This document shows, piece by piece, positions 26,368 to 33,121 of a stretch of 33,121 bases of DNA (the first letter of the stretch is position 1; the number at the start of each line of letters is the position of its first letter). This stretch comes from CAZWBR01 sp964404205 (GTDB taxonomy: Bacteria > Bacteroidota > Bacteroidia > Bacteroidales > Prolixibacteraceae). Location of the stretch: contig CAYOJD010000018.1 of the NCBI GenBank assembly GCA_964404205.1, positions 1 to 33,121 of the forward strand, written 5' to 3'. The position numbers were made by a program, and so were the translations under genes. The notes under the pieces were generated by a model. That model was not told the origin of the DNA and made no database searches. It saw only the letters and a list, made by a program, of their open reading frames with translations.

Positions 26368-26901
26368 ATGTCACTTTTTTTCGATCGTATACAACAGGCA
26401 TCACATCCGCTAACCCAGGCCGTAATTCAACTTTACACTGAAGCATTTCCTGCAAACGAGCGCAGAAACGAGAATCAACTTCTCTCAATGTTACCCTTGG
26501 AAGAAATGGAATTATATGCCATTACAGTTGACAACCAATTTATTGGGTTACTAATTGTGTGGAACTTCGGAACATTCGCCTTTCCCGAACATTTTGCCAT
26601 CAACCCTCAACTACGTGGCAAACAATATGGTTCAATGGCCTTGGAATGGGTCCGGAAACAATATCCCAGGTTGCTGTTCGAAGTAGAAAAGGAACACGAT
26701 GGCCCCAGCCAGCGCCGGATTGCATTTTACGAAAGAAACCATTTTCATCGACTCAATATGGAGTATGCCCAACCGCCATACCGTAAAGGTGAAAAAGCCA
26801 TTCCCATGTACCTTTTTTCAGATAACCAATCCTGGGAAATTTCAGAAATCGCCCAGGCCGCCGCCACAATTGAAAAAGAAGTTTACAGCCGTTTCCGTTG
26901 A
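26368..26901 (+). CDS. GNAT-family N-acetyltransferase
   Basis: GNAT enzymes transfer an acetyl group from acetyl-CoA to an amine. This 177-residue protein contains the acetyl-CoA-binding motif A as AINPQLRGKQYGSMALEWV and the following RIAFYERNHFHRL typical of motif B. An in-frame ATG 16 codons upstream (26320) lies inside the terminator stem, so ATG 26368 (MSLFFDRIQQ) is chosen. The substrate cannot be deduced. Its last 19 bases overlap the end of the convergent hydE gene. Confidence 0.85.
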   Translation: MSLFFDRIQQASHPLTQAVIQLYTEAFPANERRNENQLLSMLPLEEMELYAITVDNQFIGLLIVWNFGTFAFPEHFAINPQLRGKQYGSMALEWVRKQYPRLLFEVEKEHDGPSQRRIAFYERNHFHRLNMEYAQPPYRKGEKAIPMYLFSDNQSWEISEIAQAAATIEKEVYSRFR

Positions 26902-27977
26902 GCGCGTTGCCTGAAATGTTTCGAATCGCCCCACTCACCATAGGCAATTTCAGTATCGGCCAACGCGATACGGGCATCGAGGCAGCCACGGCACTGGGCC
27001 GGTTCCTCATCTACGCAAGGCTTGTTTTGATACAGTGCATAATCATTTCGATAGAGGCCGGGGGTAATATTGGGCATAATGATATTGGCACCAATCTTCA
27101 CCGCTTTTTCACGCCCCATAGGGTCGATGGCTTGCAGGGCAGTAGCTGCGGCAATATTGATATCTTTCATCAGTATCCTCAATACTGCTATCATTTTCAG
27201 AGCCAGCTTAAAGCGCTCCTGCAATGGCATCAGCTCATTCCGCGAAGCATACAACGGGGTATCCTCATGTTCGATATAGGGGCCCATCCCCACCATATCG
27301 ACATCAAACTCCTTGAAGAAAAGCAAATCGTTGGCCAAATCGTCGTATGTCTGAAACGGGAGCCCAATCATTACCCCTGTGCCAACCTGATAGCCAATCG
27401 ATCTTAATGATTCCAAACAGGCTTTTCTTCGGTTGAAAAGGTGATGATCGTCTTCAGGGTGAATTTTTGAATAGAGCTCTTGGTTCGATGTTTCCAGACG
27501 AAGCAAGTAGCGATGTGCACCGGCAGCAAACCAACGCTGATACACTCCGTGCGGCTGTTCTCCAAGCGACAAGGTAATGCCCAGTTCGCCATTGGTTAGC
27601 TTCTTCATTTCGCAAAGCAAATGTTCGATTCTATCAGCAAACGCCGGATGCATTATCTCGCCCGATTGCAACACCAGCGAACCATAACGGTTTTCCCAGG
27701 CAAAACGGGCTGCTTCCAGAATTTGGGTATCACTCAGGTTATAACGTTTCACATGGCTGTTCGAATGGCGGATACCACAATAGAGGCAATCTTTCTCACA
27801 AATATTCGAAAACTCGACCAGTCCGCGAAACCAAACCCTTTTCCCAATATGTTGCGCTTTAACTGCCGTCGATTTTTCAAACAAAAGGGCAATCTCTTCC
27901 CCTTCAGCTTTGAGTAACCGAACTAAATCACCGTGAGTAAAAGCAGCCGCATTGAGTATCTCTTCGAAACGTTTCAT
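26883..27977 (-). CDS. hydE: [FeFe] hydrogenase H-cluster radical SAM maturase HydE
   Basis: HydE is a radical S-adenosylmethionine enzyme needed, with HydF and HydG, to build the H-cluster of [FeFe] hydrogenases. The 364-residue protein has the SAM-cluster motif CEKDCLYC (Cys 60, 64, 67). It also has the second C-terminal cysteine set, C-x7-C-x2-C in CVDEEPAQCRGC, known to hold an accessory cluster in Thermotoga HydE. No hydF, hydG or hydrogenase gene is in the window. It ends by overlapping the convergent acetyltransferase gene. Its -7 box is five bases from the start codon. The related PylB/BioB-like families are less likely. Confidence 0.92.
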   Translation of the reverse strand: MKRFEEILNAAAFTHGDLVRLLKAEGEEIALLFEKSTAVKAQHIGKRVWFRGLVEFSNICEKDCLYCGIRHSNSHVKRYNLSDTQILEAARFAWENRYGSLVLQSGEIMHPAFADRIEHLLCEMKKLTNGELGITLSLGEQPHGVYQRWFAAGAHRYLLRLETSNQELYSKIHPEDDHHLFNRRKACLESLRSIGYQVGTGVMIGLPFQTYDDLANDLLFFKEFDVDMVGMGPYIEHEDTPLYASRNELMPLQERFKLALKMIAVLRILMKDINIAAATALQAIDPMGREKAVKIGANIIMPNITPGLYRNDYALYQNKPCVDEEPAQCRGCLDARIALADTEIAYGEWGDSKHFRQRAQRKRL

Positions 27978-27982
27978 CAGCC

Positions 27983-27990
27983 CAAAAATA
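27983..27990 (-). promoter_or_regulatory. -7 box of hydE, almost touching the start codon
   Basis: The minus strand reads TATTTTTG, a perfect -7 match, ending 5 nt before the hydE ATG. This implies a leaderless or nearly leaderless mRNA. No clear TTG is at -33. Confidence 0.5.
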
Positions 27991-28044
27991 CCACAAACTT
28001 TTTATTAAACAGTTGAAACCATTCTATCTGAAATGCAGATATCG

Positions 28045-28065
28045 TACATTTGTAACAAAGAGGAG
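28045..28065 (+). promoter_or_regulatory. amrS promoter -7 box and Shine-Dalgarno sequence
   Basis: TACATTTG (28045-28052) is a perfect -7 match. It is followed by AGGAG (28061-28065), seven bases before the ATG at 28073. This is one of the few clear Shine-Dalgarno sequences in the window and fixes the start codon. Confidence 0.6.
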
Positions 28066-28072
28066 TTGAAAA

Positions 28073-29077
28073 ATGAAACAGGCAGATTTTTACCAATTAC
28101 TCGAAAATGGTGTAGTTCAATGCCAGCTTTGTCCGCACAGTTGCCTGATTGCTGACGGGGAACGGGGAATTTGCCACGTCAGGTCCAACCGGTCAGGAGT
28201 GCTCTATAGCGAACTTTTTGAGAAAGTTTCGTCGTTAGGTGTCGATCCAATCGAAAAAAAACCACTGTTCCACTTCTATCCCGGCACTCAAATCTTGTCG
28301 GTAGGCACGGTTGGTTGTAACCTGAAATGCAATTTCTGTCAAAACTATCGTATCTCACAGGCCAACAATTTTCGACCGGCTACCAAAACCTACACTGCCA
28401 GCGAAATTGTGGAGATGGCCCGCCGTATACCCAATAATATCGGTATTGCTTTCACCTATAACGAGCCGGTCATTTCGTACGAATATATCCTCAATATTGC
28501 CGAACTGGCCGGGAACTACGGACTGAAAAGGGTTTTAGTAACCAACGGATACATCAACCAAAAACCGTTGACCAAACTTTTACCGGTTATCGATGCCCTG
28601 AACGTCGATTTAAAAGCCTTTACCGATACCTTTTACCGTGGCGTAACCCAGGCCAGGCTCGAACCGGTAAAAAAAAGCCTGAAACAGATTTCCGAGTCAG
28701 GCAAGCACCTCGAAATAACCAACTTGGTGATACCCGGATTGAACGACAATTATACCGATTTTGAGAAGATGGTGAAATGGATTGCTACTGAAACCGGTGA
28801 GCGAACGGTACTCCACATCTCCCGATATTTTCCAAACTACAAGCTCAGCGTTTCGGCAACACCACTCAGCACCCTTTTCGATCTGTTCGAAATTGCCAAA
28901 GCACATCTTGTTTTTGTTTATCTGGGCAATGCCGTCAACAACATCCACGAAAGTACCTATTGCGACAACTGCGGGACGAAGGTCATTTCGCGCGAAGGCT
29001 ATAGGGCAGAAGTAATTGGTCTCGACCACAATGGAAACTGCCAACACTGCCGGCAACATATTCTCGATTATTGCTGA
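28073..29077 (+). CDS. amrS: AmmeMemoRadiSam-system radical SAM enzyme
   Basis: The 334-residue protein is a radical SAM enzyme with the cluster motif CNLKCNFC (Cys 82, 86, 89). It shows the AmrS-type N-terminal Cys pattern CQLCPHSC, the EKKPLFHFYPG segment just before the cluster motif, and a C-terminal zinc-ribbon-like pair of CxxC motifs (CDNC and CQHC). AmrS is one of three proteins of the AmmeMemoRadiSam set, whose chemistry is unsettled. The partners AmrA and AmrB are not in this window. It is divergent from hydE, and mnmA follows 60 bp later with its own promoter. Confidence 0.9.
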   Translation: MKQADFYQLLENGVVQCQLCPHSCLIADGERGICHVRSNRSGVLYSELFEKVSSLGVDPIEKKPLFHFYPGTQILSVGTVGCNLKCNFCQNYRISQANNFRPATKTYTASEIVEMARRIPNNIGIAFTYNEPVISYEYILNIAELAGNYGLKRVLVTNGYINQKPLTKLLPVIDALNVDLKAFTDTFYRGVTQARLEPVKKSLKQISESGKHLEITNLVIPGLNDNYTDFEKMVKWIATETGERTVLHISRYFPNYKLSVSATPLSTLFDLFEIAKAHLVFVYLGNAVNNIHESTYCDNCGTKVISREGYRAEVIGLDHNGNCQHCRQHILDYC

Positions 29078-29124
29078 AAAGGTTCGGTCAACCGTTAGGA
29101 TGCTGGTTTTCCATCGAAAAAAGG

Positions 29125-29132
29125 TATTTTTG
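29125..29132 (+). promoter_or_regulatory. -7 box of mnmA, almost touching the start codon
   Basis: TATTTTTG is a perfect -7 match ending 5 nt before the mnmA ATG at 29138, again implying a leaderless or nearly leaderless transcript. Confidence 0.55.
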
Positions 29133-29137
29133 CAGCG

Positions 29138-30319
29138 ATGAAAGAAAAAGTTTGCATTGGTTTGTCGGGCGGTGTCGACTCAAGTGTGGCTGCCTGGTTG
29201 CTGAAACAACAAGGGTACGATGTTTTCGGCATGTTTATGATCAACTGGAAAGAACAAACCGGTACCCTTACCTCAAGTTGCACCTGGGAAGACGACGTGG
29301 TATTTGCTGAAATGATTGCCCGCAAACTCGACATTCCCTTTCATGTGGTCGACCTGTCGGAATTCTACCGTAAACGAGTGGTCGAATATATGTTTGCCGA
29401 ATACGAAAAAGGACGAACACCCAATCCTGACGTGCTTTGTAACCGTGAGATCAAATTCGACATGTTTATGGAGAAAGCTATCGAGCTGGGTGCCGACTAT
29501 GTTGCCACAGGCCATTACTGCCGCCGCGAAGTTACAGAAACCGATGGGCACAAAAGCTATCGGTTATTGGCTGGCAGCGACCCCAACAAAGACCAAAGCT
29601 ATTTTCTGTGCCAGCTGAACCAGCAACAACTGTCGAGGGCACTCTTCCCGATAGGCCACCTGTTGAAACCCGAAGTGCGCGAAATTGCCCGTCAGCAGGG
29701 CCTTATTACTGCCGAGCGAAAAGATTCGCAGGGGATTTGTTTTGTTGGAAAAGTCGATCTGCCTGTTTTTCTGCAACAAAAACTCGAACCCCAAAAAGGG
29801 AATGTAATCGAGATACCGGCGTTGCTTAATGCACGCAAAAAAATAACCGACCGCAGCCGCGAAAACCGGAAGAAACTTTGTGCCCCTTTTCCTTTCAAGC
29901 CCTGGAACGGCAAAATTATTGGCGAACACAATGGTGCCCATTTCTATACCATTGGACAACGTAAAGGGCTCAATATCGGTGGCCATACAGAACCGTTGTT
30001 TGTGCTGGCTACCGATGTGCAGCGCAACATTATTTATGTTGGCGAAGGCAAAGAACATCCCGGATTGTACCGTCCCGGACTCTTCGTCCCGAACGAAGAG
30101 ATTCACTGGATTAGGCCGGAACTGGCACTGCAAACAGGTGAAGAGCGTAAATATGAGTTCCGTATCCGCTACCGGCAACCACTCGAAAAAGGAACCATGT
30201 ACCGCGAAGAAGAGGGGCTGTATATTCTTTTCGACGAAGAACAGCGGGGAATTACCTCGGGTCAGTTTGCAGCCTGGTACGATGGCGACGAACTGGTTGG
30301 CTCAGGAGTGATAGCCTAA
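29138..30319 (+). CDS. mnmA: tRNA-specific 2-thiouridylase MnmA
   Basis: MnmA puts the sulfur into 2-thiouridine at wobble position 34 of Lys, Glu and Gln tRNAs, using ATP and a persulfide relay. The 393-residue protein has the PP-loop GLSGGVDSS (8-16), catalytic Cys 101 in DVLCNREIKF and Cys 201 in SQGICFVG, matching the two active cysteines of the E. coli enzyme. An extra segment of about 25 residues near 225-260 (ARKKITDRSRENRKK) makes it longer than E. coli MnmA. I read this as a feature of this lineage's MnmA but could not check. The protein ends ELVGSGVI. Confidence 0.96.
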   Translation: MKEKVCIGLSGGVDSSVAAWLLKQQGYDVFGMFMINWKEQTGTLTSSCTWEDDVVFAEMIARKLDIPFHVVDLSEFYRKRVVEYMFAEYEKGRTPNPDVLCNREIKFDMFMEKAIELGADYVATGHYCRREVTETDGHKSYRLLAGSDPNKDQSYFLCQLNQQQLSRALFPIGHLLKPEVREIARQQGLITAERKDSQGICFVGKVDLPVFLQQKLEPQKGNVIEIPALLNARKKITDRSRENRKKLCAPFPFKPWNGKIIGEHNGAHFYTIGQRKGLNIGGHTEPLFVLATDVQRNIIYVGEGKEHPGLYRPGLFVPNEEIHWIRPELALQTGEERKYEFRIRYRQPLEKGTMYREEEGLYILFDEEQRGITSGQFAAWYDGDELVGSGVIA

Positions 30320-30504
30320 AAGATTATTATCGTTTATATTTTTCATTATAAGATTATTATTGAATTCAATCAGGCCAGTCAACAGCCGGTAGTGCAAATA
30401 GTTTTCCGATATCTTATTTTTTACACTTTTTGATAAGCAACAACTTTCCGGCATCCAAATTTTGTTTTATTTTTATCCAAAATTCAACCAATTTTAAAAC
30501 AATC

Positions 30505-31836
30505 ATGACAGAAAAGATCAAAAAGGGATTAAGCCGTCGTTCATTTATCGGAACATCGGTATTGGGAACTGCCACCATGGCAATGCTTCCCGGTGTGATG
30601 TCAAGTTGCCAAACCAAACCGGTTGCCCCGCCGGCTGATGTTCGTTTGGGTTTTATCGGACTGGGCCAACAGGCCATGTTCCTTCTCAACGGGTTCCTTC
30701 AGGTTCCTGGTGTAGAAGTACTTGCCGGAAGCGATGTTTATGGTGTCAAACGCCTTCGCTTCGAAAAAAGGGTAAAAGATTTTTATGCCAAGGCTGGCAA
30801 AGAAGCTAAAGTCGATATTTATGAAAACTACGAAGAGCTGCTCAAACGCGAAGACATCAACGCGGTTGTAATTGCTACCCCCGACCACTGGCATGCCATT
30901 ATTGCCATTGCCGCAGTAAAAGCAGGCAAAGACGTTTATCTCGAAAAACCGATGACCTTTACCATTAAAGAAGGCCAGGAACTGGTTAAAGCCGTTCGCG
31001 AAAACAACCGTATTCTCGGTATCGGCAGCCAGCAGCGTTCGGACCCGAATTTCCAGCGTGCCATAGAACTGGTGCAGACCGGCAAAATTGGGGACCTCGA
31101 AAAAATCAATGCCTACATTGGCGCCCCTCCAAAACCTTACGACCTGCCGGTTGAAGAAGTTCCTGCCGACCTGAACTGGGACAAATGGTTAGGGCCGCTC
31201 AACGCCAATATTCACTACAACAAAGAATTGAACCCGCCAATTACCGTCGACCCTGAACAGAATGAACAATTCTGGGGCGGCTGGCGTTGGTATAAAGAGA
31301 TGGGCGGCGGCTTCACGACCGACTGGGGTGCACACATGTTCGACGTAGCCCAATGGGCACTGAAGATGGACGGCAGCGGCCCGGTTGAAATCTCACCAAT
31401 TGGCGACGGCACGGAATATATGACCTACAAATATGCCCACGGCGTGGTGATGACCTCTGAACCTTTCGACGAAAAAATGACCAAAGGGGTAAAATTCTGG
31501 GGCAAAAACGGATGGATTGAAGTTTCCCGTGGCTATTTCAACGCATCAGACCCGGCTTTGATGCCTGCTGATGAGAAGAAGGAAGAAGGCCCGTACGAAA
31601 CCAAAATTCCACATCAGATCAACTTTGTTGAAGCGGTTCGCAAACATGTCGACCCGGTTGTCCCGGTTGAAACCGGCCATAGCAGCTGTACCTGCTGCAC
31701 ACTGGGCAACATTGCCTGCGAACTGAAGAAGACCATCAAATGGGATCCGGCTACCCAAACATTTGTTGACGATGCCGATGGTGCTGCAGCCAAACTGCTC
31801 CACTACGAATATCGCGCTCCTTATACTTTGGTATAA
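30505..31836 (+). CDS. Exported Gfo/Idh/MocA-family oxidoreductase (Tat signal)
   Basis: This 443-residue NAD(P)-dependent sugar dehydrogenase-like protein has a twin-arginine export signal (LSRRSFIG, Arg 11-12), a hydrophobic stretch, then SSC at Cys 35. It may therefore be exported folded and lipid-anchored. The Rossmann part begins RLGFIGLGQQAM, and the catalytic-domain marker VYLEKPMT is present. Family members act on sugars, inositols or sugar amides; the substrate here is unknown. An in-frame TTG at 30430 would add 25 residues but would push the Tat motif away from the N-terminus, so ATG 30505 is chosen. It stands alone and ends in a shared terminator. Confidence 0.9.
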   Translation: MTEKIKKGLSRRSFIGTSVLGTATMAMLPGVMSSCQTKPVAPPADVRLGFIGLGQQAMFLLNGFLQVPGVEVLAGSDVYGVKRLRFEKRVKDFYAKAGKEAKVDIYENYEELLKREDINAVVIATPDHWHAIIAIAAVKAGKDVYLEKPMTFTIKEGQELVKAVRENNRILGIGSQQRSDPNFQRAIELVQTGKIGDLEKINAYIGAPPKPYDLPVEEVPADLNWDKWLGPLNANIHYNKELNPPITVDPEQNEQFWGGWRWYKEMGGGFTTDWGAHMFDVAQWALKMDGSGPVEISPIGDGTEYMTYKYAHGVVMTSEPFDEKMTKGVKFWGKNGWIEVSRGYFNASDPALMPADEKKEEGPYETKIPHQINFVEAVRKHVDPVVPVETGHSSCTCCTLGNIACELKKTIKWDPATQTFVDDADGAAAKLLHYEYRAPYTLV

Positions 31837-31859
31837 CCATATCGAAGTAATACAATAAA

Positions 31860-31900
31860 AAAACCGGGCAGTAAGTTTTTCTTCTGCCCGGTTTTCTTTT
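31860..31900. terminator. Bidirectional terminator
   Basis: AAAACCGGGCAG (31860-31871) pairs with CTGCCCGGTTTT (31884-31895) around a 12-nt loop. T tracts on both strands let it end the oxidoreductase gene (plus) and the acyl-CoA ligase gene (minus). Confidence 0.85.
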
Positions 31901-31954
31901 ATCGGCTTGCTTCGCATTTCAACAACGAAGGACACCGCTTCTTGTCCGTATGGA

Positions 31955-33121
31955 CTACTGATACAAATATCGTTTGATGTTCCGCTTGGGGGTCTTTTCA
32001 AATTCTGTTTCCACCAGTTCAAAGCTGGCAATCTGCTCATATTTGGGCAACTCACGGTTAACATGTACGCGGTTCTCGTTCATCACGGCAAGCAGTTGTT
32101 GTGGTGTCAGCCCTTTTGCTTCGACCGCCTCTTTCTCGGGATAGATAAGCGCTGTCAGTTTACCGCCACGGTCGACCACCACACACTCCTGCACATAAGG
32201 CATATTGCTCAGTTTGGCTTCCAACTCTTCAGGGTAAATGTTTTGTCCCGACGGGCCTAACAGCATATTTTTCGAACGGCCTCTAATGTAGATAAACTGG
32301 TTGGCATCGGTAACCCCCAAATCGCCGGTGCGAAGCCATCCATCCTCGACCAGCGTTGCACGGGTAGCCTCTTCGTTTTTGTAATAGCCCAGCATGGTAT
32401 TCATGCCGCGCACCATAATCTCGCCCACCACATGATAGGGATCTTCTGAATCGATGCGCAATTCCATACGGTCGACCAAACGTCCGGCCGACGATGCACG
32501 GGTTTTGTCCCAGTTTTCGTACGAGATCAGCGGGCCACATTCGGTCATCCCATACCCTATCGAGAAGGGGAAACGTATCGAACGGAAGAAATCTTCAACC
32601 TCTTTGCTCAACGGCGCCCCGCCAATCACGATTTCGTGAAACTCGCCACCAAATGTTTCGACCAGTTTGGCTTTAATCTTCTTCCGAAGGATAGCCGAAA
32701 TACCCGGTATGGCCAGCATCACTTTTACAGCCGGTTTGCTAATGGTGGGCAAGATATTTTTCTTGTAGATTTTCTCGATCACCAGCGGAACAGTCAGTAT
32801 CAGGTTGGGCCTTATCTCTTCGAATGCTTTCACAATAACCTGAGGAGTAGGCGGTTTTGTCAGAAAAGTGATATGGCAACCAAGGCCTACCGGCCAAAGA
32901 AAGTCGAACAACAAGCCGAAAACATGGGCCATAGGAAGGAACGAAACCAACCTGTCGCCTGCCTTTAGCGGCATATGCTCGTTGGCATAGATAATGTTCG
33001 ACCAGATGCTGCGGGCCGGAATCATCACCCCTTTGGTAAAGCCCGAGGTGCCCGAAGTATAGGAAATAGCGCAAACCTCTTCACTGTAGAGTTGGGCAAA
33101 CCGGAGCATCCCGACAATCTC
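31955..33121 (-). CDS. AMP-forming acyl-CoA ligase, N-terminus beyond the window
   Basis: This is the C-terminal 388 or so residues of an AMP-dependent synthetase, probably a long-chain fatty acid-CoA ligase that activates a fatty acid with ATP and joins it to CoA. Motifs in order: the ATP-binding SYTSGTSGFTKGVM, the substrate region IGYGMTECGPLISYE, GWLRTGDLG, GRSKNMLLGPSGQNIYPEE, and the C-terminal lysine region EFEKTPKRNIKRYLY. The frame stays open to the window end (33121), so an ATG at 33109 is internal and the true start is outside. Fatty-acid preference cannot be read. Confidence 0.92.
   Translation of the reverse strand, partial: EIVGMLRFAQLYSEEVCAISYTSGTSGFTKGVMIPARSIWSNIIYANEHMPLKAGDRLVSFLPMAHVFGLLFDFLWPVGLGCHITFLTKPPTPQVIVKAFEEIRPNLILTVPLVIEKIYKKNILPTISKPAVKVMLAIPGISAILRKKIKAKLVETFGGEFHEIVIGGAPLSKEVEDFFRSIRFPFSIGYGMTECGPLISYENWDKTRASSAGRLVDRMELRIDSEDPYHVVGEIMVRGMNTMLGYYKNEEATRATLVEDGWLRTGDLGVTDANQFIYIRGRSKNMLLGPSGQNIYPEELEAKLSNMPYVQECVVVDRGGKLTALIYPEKEAVEAKGLTPQQLLAVMNENRVHVNRELPKYEQIASFELVETEFEKTPKRNIKRYLYQ

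Noticed and set aside
29564..30178. Open frame of 204 codons antisense to mnmA
   Set aside because: The opposite strand is clearly mnmA with both catalytic cysteines; the antisense protein shows no recognisable domain.
30320..30360. Direct repeat AAGATTATTAT, 30 bp apart, after mnmA
   Set aside because: Short, AT-rich and only two copies; no protein or RNA feature depends on it.
31546..32064. Minus-strand open frame across the end of the oxidoreductase and acyl-CoA ligase genes
   Set aside because: It crosses a strong bidirectional terminator and overlaps two solid genes.

Overview
The window looks like chromosomal DNA from an anaerobic or facultatively anaerobic member of the Bacteroidota, most likely the Bacteroidales/Marinilabiliales side. 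Five things point there: a one-protein hybrid two-component regulator (HTCS); repeated -7 boxes of the Bacteroidota form TAnnTTTG; few Shine-Dalgarno sequences; a PadR-PspC-DUF4252 operon; and a HydE maturase, which implies an [FeFe] hydrogenase elsewhere in the genome. The run of 10 N at 4835-4844 shows this is a scaffold from a draft or metagenome assembly. I see no rRNA, CRISPR array, insertion sequence, prophage or integrase.

Layout. (1) 1-255: tandem tRNA-Gly(GCC) genes on the minus strand, the outermost cut by the window edge. (2) 256-974: the only long stretch without a convincing gene. It holds the tRNA promoter, a LacI-like palindrome, and a possible structured small RNA (about 640-822) ending in a strong terminator. 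(3) 975-5035: a large HTCS sensor-regulator broken by the assembly gap. (4) 5138-6913: ClC-type anion channel/transporter with CBS domains. (5) 7055-8335: glyA, convergent with tsaD (8411-9442, minus). (6) 9595-16254: cell-envelope block with a TamB-like giant protein, then exbB-exbD-tonB, which have their own promoter. (7) 16424-17062: unrecognised helical protein. (8) 17063-19431, minus: trkH and an EamA-type transporter, apparently one operon. (9) 19626-21200: Cthe_2159-like beta-helix lipoprotein. (10) 21366-23168: typA/bipA. (11) 23455-26296: operon of a small lipoprotein, a PadR repressor, a PspC-domain membrane protein and a DUF4252 protein. (12) 26368-30319: GNAT acetyltransferase, hydE (minus), amrS-like radical SAM enzyme, mnmA. 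(13) 30505-31836: exported Gfo/Idh/MocA oxidoreductase. (14) 31955-33121, minus: 5'-truncated AMP-forming acyl-CoA ligase.

How the parts fit. The clearest functional units are the envelope block and the PadR operon. TamB-like proteins move proteins or lipids towards the outer membrane, and ExbB-ExbD-TonB energises outer-membrane transport. In the PadR operon, a 12-bp-arm palindrome has the -33 TTG in its loop, with a perfect -7 box 21 bp downstream. That arrangement suggests a repressor that shuts off its own operon by covering the promoter. The regulated products are a small lipoprotein, a PspC membrane protein and a DUF4252 protein, so this is probably an envelope-stress or membrane-state module. 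It is the part of the window most likely to hold undescribed biology, together with the candidate small RNA at about 640-822.

The remaining genes are mostly housekeeping (glyA, tsaD, typA, mnmA) or single metabolic genes whose partners lie outside the window (hydE without hydF/hydG, amrS without amrA/amrB, trkH without trkA). All assignments come from reading motifs; no database search was run.
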